This document shows, one piece after another, positions 29,893 to 37,791 of a stretch of DNA of 64,000 nucleotides (position 1 is the stretch's first letter; every line of letters begins with the position of its first letter). This DNA is from CAXBBB01 sp963815505 (GTDB lineage Bacteria; Bacteroidota; Rhodothermia; Rhodothermales; BA12). Both the position numbers and the translations under genes were made by a program. The stretch is from the NCBI GenBank assembly GCA_963815505.1, contig CAWFGU010000001.1:128382-192381 (forward strand), in the 5' to 3' direction. The notes beneath the pieces were generated by a model. It made no database searches. It was not told the DNA's origin and saw nothing but the letters and a program-made list of their open reading frames with translations.

Positions 29893-29989
29893 TCGAGTCG
29901 GATGGGTTGGGGCGCATAAAGTTAGGCGCGCCGGGCGGGTTTGGAGAAGTGAGCCGAGAGAGTCGGGCCGCATCGCCTATTTTTCGCCC

Positions 29990-30778
29990 ATGATCTCGAT
30001 CCGCGAAACCGCCGCTCTCACCCGCACGATGGCGTCGCTGTCGGCCGAGACGGTCAAGGGTCGCTGGCTCACGCGCGGCACGACCGGCGACGAACGCTTT
30101 CGCTCTCAAGCCCAAGCGCAGCAGAGGTGCGCCGTTCGCTTCTGCCGCGCCTCTCGCATCCTCGTGGAAGTCGCCTCCCCACTTCCGGACACTCCCGGGC
30201 TGATCGTCAGCAACCATCTGGGCGCGTGGGACGGCTTCGCCTTCGCCGCCACGCACGCGATGGCGATCGCCGCAAAGGAAGAGGTCGACGGCTACCCCAT
30301 CGTGGGGTCGATGACGCGAGCGTTCGGTGTGCTGCTGGTTCCGCGCGGACGGCCCACCGAGGCAGGCGGCTTCGTCGATCGCGTCCAGCAGCGGCTGCAG
30401 GCGGGCGTGCCCGTTCTCGTCTTCCCCGAGGGCACGACGGGCGACGGAACGGAGTTGCTGCCGTTCAAGACCGGCGCGTTCGAGTCCGTCGCCGACTCGC
30501 AGTGGCCGGTCCTTCCCGTCGCTCACCTGCCCATCGCCTGGGGCAAACGAGGTGCGCCCATAGACGCAGCGGTAATGGAACGCCTCGCCTGGGAACGCGG
30601 ATTGCCGACGGCCACCCACATGCGCGACATCGCGGCCCATCTTCCGGTCACGATCCGCATCGCGGCAGGTGAACCGATTTCGTCCGAAGGCAAGAATCGG
30701 AAGCAACTGGCACGCGAGGCGCAGAAAGCAGTCGCCGGATTGGTCGAGCAGTTGAGAGCGGGCACCGAAGCCTCGTAA
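29990..30778 (+). CDS. 1-acyl-glycerol-3-phosphate acyltransferase family (PlsC-like)
   Basis: 262 aa. The catalytic H-x4-D is in SNHLGAWDGF, with later motifs FGVLLVPRGR (substrate site) and VFPEGTTGDG. It transfers a fatty acyl chain to lysophosphatidate or a similar acceptor at the inner membrane. No strong membrane helix is seen, so it is probably peripheral. The ATG at 29990 was chosen because an upstream extension has no family character. Confidence 0.87.
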   Translation: MISIRETAALTRTMASLSAETVKGRWLTRGTTGDERFRSQAQAQQRCAVRFCRASRILVEVASPLPDTPGLIVSNHLGAWDGFAFAATHAMAIAAKEEVDGYPIVGSMTRAFGVLLVPRGRPTEAGGFVDRVQQRLQAGVPVLVFPEGTTGDGTELLPFKTGAFESVADSQWPVLPVAHLPIAWGKRGAPIDAAVMERLAWERGLPTATHMRDIAAHLPVTIRIAAGEPISSEGKNRKQLAREAQKAVAGLVEQLRAGTEAS

Positions 30779-30908
30779 GCAGCGCCGTTCAGCACACGCC
30801 TGCACGGCGTAGGGCTGCACTGTGACTGGGCGGATACGGCGCACGACCAATGGGACTTTGTCTGTTGCAACGAGTAATCAAGCACTATCACAGCTTGCCC
30901 TTTGCGCC

Positions 30909-31967
30909 ATGCCTCTCACCGGACTGCACCACATCACCCTCGTCACCGCAGATGCTCGCGCTAACGTCGCCTTCTACCGCGACCTGCTCGGGCTCCGGTT
31001 GGTCAAGAAAACCGTCAACTTCGACGATCCATCGGCCTACCACCTCTACTATGGCAACCCCGACGCGTCGCCGGGCAGCCTGATCACGTTTTTCGAGTGG
31101 AAGGGCGTCGGGCGTGGTATGCCAGGCGTGGGCGGGACCCATCACGTCGCGCTGCGTGTCGCTGACGAAGCCGCTCTGCTCAAATGGAAACGCTATCTGA
31201 ACGACCGCGACGTGAAGACCTATGGCGTCTACGACCGGCGCTACTTCCGCTCGCTCTACTTCCGTGATCCCGAGGGGCAAACGATCGAACTCGCCACCGA
31301 CGGACCCGGCTTCCTGGCCGACGGCGAACCCGCCCACTCGCTCGGCGAGACGCTCCAGGACGTACCGATTGAGTTTCGCAGCGACAGCCCGCGCGGCATC
31401 GCACTGGCCGACCGGACGCACTCCGAACCCGTCCCAACGATCACGGACGACATGCAGCTCCGCACGGGGATGCACCACCTCACGGCAACGGCGAGCGACA
31501 TCGGTGCCACCCACGCCTTCTTCCACGACCTGCTCGGCTTGCGGCGCGTCAAGCAGACCGGAAACTTCGACGGCCCCGACATGCCGCATCACTACTGGTC
31601 GACGGGCGACGGCGAGCCGGGGACGCTCGTCACCTACTTCGAGGCACCGCCCCACGCGCGGCGAGCACGCATCGGCGCTGGACAGACCCACCACTACGCG
31701 CTGTCGGTGGCGACCGATGACGAACAACTCGAATTGCTCGACCGGTTGAGGTCGGCGGGACTGCGCGCTTCGCCGGTTCAGGACCGCGTCTACTTCCGTA
31801 GCGTCTACACCAGCGATCCGGACGGTCACATCGTCGAAATCGCCACGGCCGGACCGGGCTTCGCCGTAGACGAGGAGGCCGACGCGCTGGGCGAGCGGCT
31901 GACGCTTCCGCCGTGGCTCGAAGGGCAGCGGTCGCGTATCGAAAGCGGATTGACACCGTTCGCCTAA
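30909..31967 (+). CDS. Ring-cleaving dioxygenase, VOC superfamily (MhqO-like)
   Basis: 352 aa with two VOC modules in tandem. Metal ligands are visible as H in GLHHITL, H in THHVALRV and E in QTIELAT for the first module, and in GMHHLTA, THHYALSV and HIVEIAT for the second. The family includes MhqA/MhqO, which open hydroquinone rings. Downstream is an alpha/beta hydrolase of the MhqD type, so the pair resembles the mhqOD quinone-detoxification genes of Bacillus. The inducing compound here is unknown. Confidence 0.87.
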   Translation: MPLTGLHHITLVTADARANVAFYRDLLGLRLVKKTVNFDDPSAYHLYYGNPDASPGSLITFFEWKGVGRGMPGVGGTHHVALRVADEAALLKWKRYLNDRDVKTYGVYDRRYFRSLYFRDPEGQTIELATDGPGFLADGEPAHSLGETLQDVPIEFRSDSPRGIALADRTHSEPVPTITDDMQLRTGMHHLTATASDIGATHAFFHDLLGLRRVKQTGNFDGPDMPHHYWSTGDGEPGTLVTYFEAPPHARRARIGAGQTHHYALSVATDDEQLELLDRLRSAGLRASPVQDRVYFRSVYTSDPDGHIVEIATAGPGFAVDEEADALGERLTLPPWLEGQRSRIESGLTPFA

Positions 31968-32016
31968 CACCGCTCGCCTGACGCCAATCGATCATCACCC
32001 AATCCGCACGGCAGAC

Positions 32017-32066
32017 GCCAGGGCTGTCGCCGCGCGCCCACCACAAGCGGCGGCGACAGCCCTGGC
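32017..32066. repeat. 17-bp inverted repeat
   Basis: GCCAGGGCTGTCGCCGC (32017-32033) pairs perfectly with 32050-32066, with a 16-base loop. There is no T run, so it looks like a mobile palindromic repeat more than a terminator. It lies between the dioxygenase and esterase genes. Confidence 0.8.
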
Positions 32067-32173
32067 TATCGTGCACGTGTAAGCAGGCATCGGGTCCGCG
32101 CCTTCTCACGCTTTCCAAGATGCCCACCCTTTCCTCTTCTCGCATCCCCTGATCCGGGGATTCTCTCAGCTCT

Positions 32174-32842
32174 ATGGCCGCACTTCCTCCCCGCACCCTC
32201 ACCTCGGGCGCCAACCTAACCGACGCCACATCGGCCATCGTCTTGCTCCACGGACGGGGAGCGGGCGGTCCGGGCATCCTCTCACTCGCCGACGCACTCG
32301 ATCTCGGTCCGCGCTGGGCGGCCGTCGCGCCGCAGGCTCCATCCGAATTGGGCGGCTCGTGGTACCCGCACCGCTTCGTAGCCGACTTGGCGGACAACGA
32401 GCCCTGGCTAAGCCGAGCGCTGGCCCAAATCGCTGACACAATCGACGCCCTCCAGGTCCAGGGAATCGCATCGGACCGCGTCGTACTGGCAGGATTCAGT
32501 CAGGGCGCGTGCCTCGCCGCCGAGTTCGCGATCCGCAACGCGCGGCGGTGGGGCGGCGTGCTGGTGTTCAGCGGTGGCCTCATTGGCCCGCCCGGTACGC
32601 ACTGGAAAGCCACCGGGTCGATGGCGCAGACACCGGTCCTGCTGGCCGGCAGCGACAACGATCCACACATTCCACTCGTCCGCGCCGAGGAGTCGGCTAG
32701 AGCGTTTTCGGCAGCTGGAGCAGCGGTCGAGACCGACTTCTATCGGGGGATGCAACACACCATTGCCCCTGGATCAATCCAAGCGGCAAGGAGGCTGCTG
32801 CAGACGGCGGAGTTGCATCCGAGTGTAACCGAGGAGTCCTAA
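32174..32842 (+). CDS. Phospholipase/carboxylesterase family hydrolase (MhqD-like)
   Basis: 222 aa alpha/beta hydrolase. Oxyanion region LLHGRGAGG, nucleophile GFSQG, acid in GSDNDPHIPL, and His in GMQHTI. This is the PF02230-type family containing YpfH and MhqD. It stands 206 bp after the dioxygenase, beyond the inverted repeat, on the same strand. The likely role is hydrolysis of products of quinone or aromatic compound breakdown, or general esterase activity. Confidence 0.88.
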   Translation: MAALPPRTLTSGANLTDATSAIVLLHGRGAGGPGILSLADALDLGPRWAAVAPQAPSELGGSWYPHRFVADLADNEPWLSRALAQIADTIDALQVQGIASDRVVLAGFSQGACLAAEFAIRNARRWGGVLVFSGGLIGPPGTHWKATGSMAQTPVLLAGSDNDPHIPLVRAEESARAFSAAGAAVETDFYRGMQHTIAPGSIQAARRLLQTAELHPSVTEES

Positions 32843-32990
32843 GTCAATGCGTCGCAAGGGTGTAGCACTGTTGACGTTTCGCGTACACCGAGAAGGAGGC
32901 GGACCTATCGAGGGGCGGCATCTGTGAGACACTTCACGATTCGCGATGCCCTCTGGGCAGTCCACCCTCACCAAACCACGCCTCACCCTC

Positions 32991-33557
32991 ATGGCTAACA
33001 TTCCCGTCGAAAAGAAATCAGGCTTCCCTTGGTGGCTCTTGCTGCTCGGCCTGCTCCTCCTCGGCCTGCTCGCTTTCTTCCTCTGGCCCAACGATGACGT
33101 CGACGAAGTCTACGAAGACGAAGTGGTTCAGGTCGACCCCGTCGAACCGGTGAGTACCGGGCTCATCACGTCGTGGGCCGAACTGCAGAACGTCGCCGAG
33201 CGCCGCAACTTGGTCGGCCGCGAGGTCGCCATCGACGATCTCGTCGTCACCCGCGTTTCGGGCGACAGCACATTTTTCGTCGCTCCCGAGATGAACACCG
33301 AAGACCGCGACCGACTGTTCGTCGTGCTCCGCAATATGGGCGAAGACGAGCGAGGAGCGATGGGTCGCGACGGACGATACAACGTCGACGAGATGGACAA
33401 GATGACCCTCCGTGGCACCATTATGAGCCTCAACCCGAGCGATCCCGACGCGTGGGCGCTCAACACTACGGATGCCGATATGGTGCGCGCCGGAAACGTC
33501 TACGTCGCCGCGAGCAACCTGATGTTCACCGACGAAGTGGGCGACATGGACATGTAG
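32991..33557 (+). CDS. Membrane-anchored protein of unknown function
   Basis: 188 aa. A single N-terminal helix (WWLLLLGLLLLGLLAFFLW) is followed by an acidic linker (DDVDEVYEDEVVQVDP) and a soluble domain beginning SWAELQNVAERRNLVGREV. The pattern GREVAIDDLVVTRVSGDSTF with strands of V/F is OB-like, but I do not recognise a family. It is the first gene of a cluster with the three stress proteins downstream. Confidence 0.7.
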   Translation: MANIPVEKKSGFPWWLLLLGLLLLGLLAFFLWPNDDVDEVYEDEVVQVDPVEPVSTGLITSWAELQNVAERRNLVGREVAIDDLVVTRVSGDSTFFVAPEMNTEDRDRLFVVLRNMGEDERGAMGRDGRYNVDEMDKMTLRGTIMSLNPSDPDAWALNTTDADMVRAGNVYVAASNLMFTDEVGDMDM

Positions 33558-33638
33558 AGAGCCAAGGGCGGCGCCAGCACCCTCCCTCCGACGCTGCCCT
33601 CGTTCTCCCTCCTTTATACCAACCAGACAACTAGCCCC

Positions 33639-34238
33639 ATGGCACACGTAAAACTCTCCGACACCCACGACTACGACTTGGTCTATGACGACCAGGACAT
33701 CCGCGGCTGGGAAGTCCGCGACGGCGCTGGCGCCGTCATCGGCAAAGTCGACGACATGATCGTCGATACCGATCGCGAAATCGTCGACATCGTTCGCCTC
33801 GAGAACGGTCAGGAGCTCGCCGCTCGCGACCTCTACATCGGCGACGGCGTCGTCTACGCCGAGTCGGTCACGGCCGGACACGACGGTGGCGAAGTCCGCG
33901 TCTACAACGATGTCGGCCAAGTCACGCGCCGCGTCGACATCGACGACGAAGACCACGCCGAATTCCAGACCCACTACGGCACCACGTTCGCAGACACGGG
34001 CAAGGACTACGAGTACTACCAGCCCGCGTACGACTTCGGTTACCAGCAGGCACGTACGAACACGTACGCCAAGCATGACTTCGACGCTGCCGAGTCTGGC
34101 CTGCGCACCGATTATTCGGCGCAGTACCCGACGGGTAGCTACGACGACCATCGCGACGCTATCCGGTTTGGCTTCGACCGCTACCAGAGCCGCCGCGGCG
34201 CGATGCCATCGCAGAACCTGAATCAGACCAAAATCTGA
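33639..34238 (+). CDS. PRC-barrel domain protein with shared C-terminal module
   Basis: 199 aa. Residues about 15-75 (DIRGWEVRDGAGAVIGKVDD, then RELAARDLYIGDGVVY) are a PRC-barrel with the usual V-x-D-x2-G-x2-I-G-x-V pattern. The C-terminal part contains FQTHYGTTFADTGKDYEYY, PAYDFGYQQA, then DAAESGLRTDYSAQYP and IRFGFDR. That block is repeated in the protein at 34923. The protein is acidic and hydrophilic, as in stress-related proteins. Confidence 0.85.
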   Translation: MAHVKLSDTHDYDLVYDDQDIRGWEVRDGAGAVIGKVDDMIVDTDREIVDIVRLENGQELAARDLYIGDGVVYAESVTAGHDGGEVRVYNDVGQVTRRVDIDDEDHAEFQTHYGTTFADTGKDYEYYQPAYDFGYQQARTNTYAKHDFDAAESGLRTDYSAQYPTGSYDDHRDAIRFGFDRYQSRRGAMPSQNLNQTKI

Positions 34239-34308
34239 TCTGCTCCGCCGTCCCTCGCTGGCCGCGTCCCGTATGGATCGGCACCCCTTCTCTCTCTTCC
34301 TCTCTTTG

Positions 34309-34809
34309 ATGAAACCATCCGATTCCTCTCTTTCCGCCGACTCCGCGCTCTTGCGCGAGACCGAGCGGGTCGTCGCTGAAGAGCGCGCTCAGAAGAGCCG
34401 CTTGGGAGCGATCCAGGAGGAAGAGGTTGTCTCTGAGCGGATCGTCCTGCAAGAGGCCGAGGAACGGCTCCAGGTGGGAATCCGAGAAGTCGAGACCGGT
34501 CGCGTCCGCGTGGCGCAAACGGTCGAGACGTTCGAAGAGACCGTCGACGTGCCGTTGACACGCGAGACCATCGAGGTCGACCGCGTCGCCATCGGCAGCT
34601 TCGTCGATTCGATTCCCGAAGTGCGCCGCGAAGGCGATGTGCTCGTGTTTCCGGTCGTCGAGGAGGTCTTGGTCGTCGAGAAGAGGCTCAGGCTGGTCGA
34701 GGAGGTGCGCGTATCGCAGCGTACCACCCGAGAGATCGCAACGGAAACCCACACCCTTCGGCGCACCCGCGTCGAGGAGGAGCGGTTGCCCGGCGAAGCG
34801 CCTGTTTGA
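34309..34809 (+). CDS. DUF2382 domain protein
   Basis: 166 aa from the ATG at 34309; an ATG at 34273 would add 12 residues. It is rich in Glu, Val and Arg with the alternating pattern of DUF2382 (ERLQVGIREVETGRVRVAQT, ETVDVPLTRETIEVDRVAIG, EVLVVEKRLRLVEEVRVSQR). DUF2382 usually follows PRC or YflT domains. Here it is a free-standing protein between them. Stress induction is typical of the family; the mechanism is unknown. Confidence 0.85.
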   Translation: MKPSDSSLSADSALLRETERVVAEERAQKSRLGAIQEEEVVSERIVLQEAEERLQVGIREVETGRVRVAQTVETFEETVDVPLTRETIEVDRVAIGSFVDSIPEVRREGDVLVFPVVEEVLVVEKRLRLVEEVRVSQRTTREIATETHTLRRTRVEEERLPGEAPV

Positions 34810-34922
34810 CGGACGCCCCGCCGAGCGAACGAGGAGATTACCTCCTCCGCACACCTCACGTGCCGAGCAGCGCACACCGCACGCTGCTCACTCACACACT
34901 CCAACACAAACACACAAGTATC

Positions 34923-35990
34923 ATGGCTAAGACCATTGTAGGACTTTACGACGACCGCGCAACTGCTTATAAGGCAATGACGGATCTCGAAAACGCCGGA
35001 TTCGGCAAGGATCACCTCAGCTTCGCCTCGAACGAGGCAGGCGAGCGTCACTCGTACGAGTATGACGTCACCGAAGTCGCCACGCCCGATCTGCTCACGC
35101 AGCGCGGCATTCCGAACGACGAGGCCAACTTCTACAGCGAAGGCGTCCGCCGCGGCGGAGCCGTCATCGTCGCCCGCGTTCACGACTCGAACATCGACCA
35201 GGCCGTCGACATCATGGCGCGCCACAACCCGGTTCGCTTCGAGGATCGCCACGCCGAGTACAAGAAGGAGGGTTTCACTGGCTACGACGCCAGCGCAACC
35301 GCCTTCACCGACGACCAGATCGTCGAGGAGCGCAGCCGCTTCGCCGACACGGCCAAGCAGCGCATGCAGGAAGTTCAGGAGAGCCTCAAAGTCGGCAAGC
35401 GCGAGTACATCGCCGGTGGCGTCCGCGTCCACAAGTTCGTCGACACCGAGAACGTATCCGAGACGCTCCGCCTGCGCCACGAGCACGTCGACGTGGACCG
35501 CACGACGATGGACCGCGCGCTGACGCCCGAAGAGGCCGACCGCGCCTTTACCGAGGACACGGTCGAGCTCGTCGAGCGCGCCGAAGAGGCCGTCGTTTCC
35601 AAGGAAGCACGCATCACCGGCGAAGTCGCCGTCGGAAAGGAAGTAGAGTACGAAGACAAAGTGATCACCGACACGCTGCGCAGCACACGCATCGAAGTCG
35701 AGCAGATCGCTGGCGAGTTCGCCAAGCACGGACCGGTCTTCGAGGAGCACTACGCCACGGCATATGCCACGACGGACATGGACTTCGATTACTACAAGCC
35801 TGCGTACCAGTATGGCTACGCTGCCGGTCAGACGGAGAACTACCGCGACCACGACTACAACATGGTCGAGTCCACCCTCCGCAACGACTACACCACGCGC
35901 TACGGCAACAACGACGACAGCGCATGGGAAAACGTCAAGGATGCCGTCCAGCACGGATACAACAAGGCCAAAGCTGCCGTGACCACCTGA
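34923..35990 (+). CDS. YflT-like plus DUF2382 stress protein with shared C-terminal module
   Basis: 355 aa. The N-terminal 100 residues (TIVGLYDDRATAYKAMTDLE, GFGKDHLSFASNE, ARVHDSNIDQAVDIMARHN) resemble the YflT/GsiB-type general stress domain. The middle is DUF2382 (SLKVGKREYIAGGVRVHKF, SETLRLRHEHVDVDR). The end has EEHYATAYATTDMDFDYYKP, AYQYGYAAGQTENYRD, then VESTLRNDYTTRYG and VKDAVQHGYNKAK. This end matches the end of the PRC-barrel protein at 33639. Confidence 0.85.
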   Translation: MAKTIVGLYDDRATAYKAMTDLENAGFGKDHLSFASNEAGERHSYEYDVTEVATPDLLTQRGIPNDEANFYSEGVRRGGAVIVARVHDSNIDQAVDIMARHNPVRFEDRHAEYKKEGFTGYDASATAFTDDQIVEERSRFADTAKQRMQEVQESLKVGKREYIAGGVRVHKFVDTENVSETLRLRHEHVDVDRTTMDRALTPEEADRAFTEDTVELVERAEEAVVSKEARITGEVAVGKEVEYEDKVITDTLRSTRIEVEQIAGEFAKHGPVFEEHYATAYATTDMDFDYYKPAYQYGYAAGQTENYRDHDYNMVESTLRNDYTTRYGNNDDSAWENVKDAVQHGYNKAKAAVTT

Positions 35991-36101
35991 GCCTAGCTCA
36001 ACGTATCCGGGATCCGATCCCACCGCCACCGGCGGACCTGCTTTACAGCGGGTTCGCCGGTTTGGCGTTTGTGACCTGTGCCGTTCTCCGATCCAGCGTA
36101 A

Positions 36102-36121
36102 GGGCGATTCACGAGTCGACT
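36102..36121. repeat. Degenerate REP-like palindrome
   Basis: GGGCGATTC-AC-GAGTCGACT, an imperfect relative of the GGGCGACTCG family, downstream of the stress cluster. Confidence 0.4.
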
Positions 36122-36150
36122 CTACCTCAGCGTCACAACCAGAGCGCGCG

Positions 36151-37599
36151 TCAGAACGACAGCGTGAACGTCGCGCCCTCGCCGATGTCGCTCTGGACCG
36201 TCAGCGTGCCGCCGTGCAGGCGCATGATCTGGCGCGACAGGCCCAGCCCGATGCCGCTTCCGCCGGGCTTGGTCGAAAAGAACGGCACGAAGATGCGCTC
36301 CTGGACTTCGGGCAGGATGCCGGGGCCGTTGTCGGCGACGTGAAGGCGAGCGCGTCCCATCGGTCCGGCATCGGCTGACAGAACGACGCGGGCGTGAGGC
36401 ATTCCCGATGCGGCCTGTATTGCGTTGAGTGTAAGGTTGATGAGCACTTGTTCGATCTGCTCGGCGTCGGCAGCCAGATCGACCGTCGAGGGCACATCGA
36501 CGTGGAGCGCAACGCCTGCTTCGCGCGCCGACGATCGCATGAGCCGGGCGATGCTCGTCAGCAGCGGGTTGGCGTCGACGATGGCAAACGTCGGTCGAGG
36601 CACGCGCGACAGGCTGCGGTAACTCTCGACGAACGACACCAAGCCGGACGCGCGGCGGCCGATGGTTTCGAGCGCTTGATCGGCAATGTCAGAGTCGACG
36701 CCGCTGGGCGAGGCGAGTAGACTGCGCGTCGTCTCGGCGAGCGACTGAATAGGGGCCATCGAGTTCATGATCTCGTGCGTGAGTACGCGCGTGAGTTGCT
36801 GCCATGCCGCCATTTCTTTCTCCTCCAATTCCTGCCGGATATCTTGGAGGGAAGCCAGCGTCTGCTCCTGCCCGCCGAGTTGGAAGCGCGACGCGTAGAC
36901 GACGAGTTCGAGCGTCCGCTCCTCACGCGCCACGCGGACGAGTGCCCTTCGCCCCGAATCGAGCGACTGCAGCGTCTGCACCAGTTCACCGCTCACAACC
37001 TCCAACGCGCTCAGATGACCTAGCCCCGGCAACCCGAGGAGCCGCCGCGCCGCCGCGTTGAACAGCGTCACTTCGCCCCTGTCGTCGAACCCGATCAGCG
37101 CCACCCCCACGTGCCGCACGACAGCCTCCAGATACGTCACCTGAGCTTCTCGCTCACCGCGCGTCTGCCGGATGGTCTCCCGCACGTCGTCGACTGCAAG
37201 AGATAGCGCTCGGTGCATTTCGCCTCGATCCCGGTGCGGTACGCCCGCCGACAGATCGTCGTAGCGCAGTCCTTCGAGAAACGACAGCACGTCGCCCGGC
37301 GTCCGCATCGCCTCGCGGTACACGCGCCGCCCCGACACAAACGCGATCAGCAGCAAAGCGACGCCCAGCGCGGTCAGTCCGATGAACCACTCCACCGAAT
37401 CCATCGCGGCGCCGGTCAGCACGAGCGCCACGTCGGGCGCTGCCCACGTCAGCGACAGCAGTCCGGCACACATCGCTGCTCCCATTGCCCCACCGACGGC
37501 CAGCGCCAATCCACGAACGAGCCGCGCGTCGTAGCGCCCCAGCGCCTGCCGCAGGGCGACGAACAGACGAGGGCGGGATGGAATGAAGGGTTGAGGCAT
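36151..37599 (-). CDS. Sensor histidine kinase (NtrB/NtrY-like) of the sigma-54 regulator
   Basis: 482 aa. Two N-terminal helices (about 30-52 and 74-90) with a short outside loop are followed by a PAS-like domain (about 155-255), then the phosphoacceptor H275 in RVLTHEIMNSMAP. Catalytic motifs are N box (NLTLNAIQAA), G1 (DNGPGI), F box (FVPFFSTKPGGSGIG) and G2 (GLGLS). It belongs to the NtrB group that phosphorylates sigma-54 activators. The matching regulator lies directly upstream on the same strand. The outside loop is short, so the signal is probably membrane-borne or from a partner protein. Confidence 0.92.
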   Translation of the reverse strand: MPQPFIPSRPRLFVALRQALGRYDARLVRGLALAVGGAMGAAMCAGLLSLTWAAPDVALVLTGAAMDSVEWFIGLTALGVALLLIAFVSGRRVYREAMRTPGDVLSFLEGLRYDDLSAGVPHRDRGEMHRALSLAVDDVRETIRQTRGEREAQVTYLEAVVRHVGVALIGFDDRGEVTLFNAAARRLLGLPGLGHLSALEVVSGELVQTLQSLDSGRRALVRVAREERTLELVVYASRFQLGGQEQTLASLQDIRQELEEKEMAAWQQLTRVLTHEIMNSMAPIQSLAETTRSLLASPSGVDSDIADQALETIGRRASGLVSFVESYRSLSRVPRPTFAIVDANPLLTSIARLMRSSAREAGVALHVDVPSTVDLAADAEQIEQVLINLTLNAIQAASGMPHARVVLSADAGPMGRARLHVADNGPGILPEVQERIFVPFFSTKPGGSGIGLGLSRQIMRLHGGTLTVQSDIGEGATFTLSF

Positions 37600-37624
37600 G
37601 GGATGAATTCAGCAACATGACGGT

Positions 37625-37735
37625 CCCCTTCTCGTGAAGGAGGGGTGCCCGAAGGGCGGGGTGGTTTCATCGACGGCGCTAAACCGCTGGGCCCCTCTGC
37701 CCTGGCGGGCACCTCCCCTTCGAAAGGGGAGGACG
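37625..37735. repeat. Intergenic repeat with CCCGAAGGGC core, copy 2
   Basis: It contains GGAGGGGTGCCCGAAGGGCG (37641-37660), the complement-oriented match to the core at 26630-26690, then a second block GGCGGGCACCTCCCCTTCGA AAGGGGAGG. It lies between the histidine kinase and response regulator genes, so it may affect the ratio of the two in a shared mRNA (inference). Confidence 0.6.
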
Positions 37736-37791
37736 TTCAGTCTGATACTTGGGGACAGCTAGAAAAAGTCAAGATTGAGCAAGGCACGCTT

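Noticed and set aside
34999..35990. Possible frame change in the YflT+DUF2382 protein
   Set aside because: The frame is open from the YflT domain to the shared C-terminal module with no loss of family character.
33018..36029. Two very long minus-strand open frames (377 and 546 aa) opposite the stress cluster
   Set aside because: They lie exactly antisense to genes with recognisable domains and consist of low-complexity Val/Asp/Arg sequence typical of GC-rich shadow frames.
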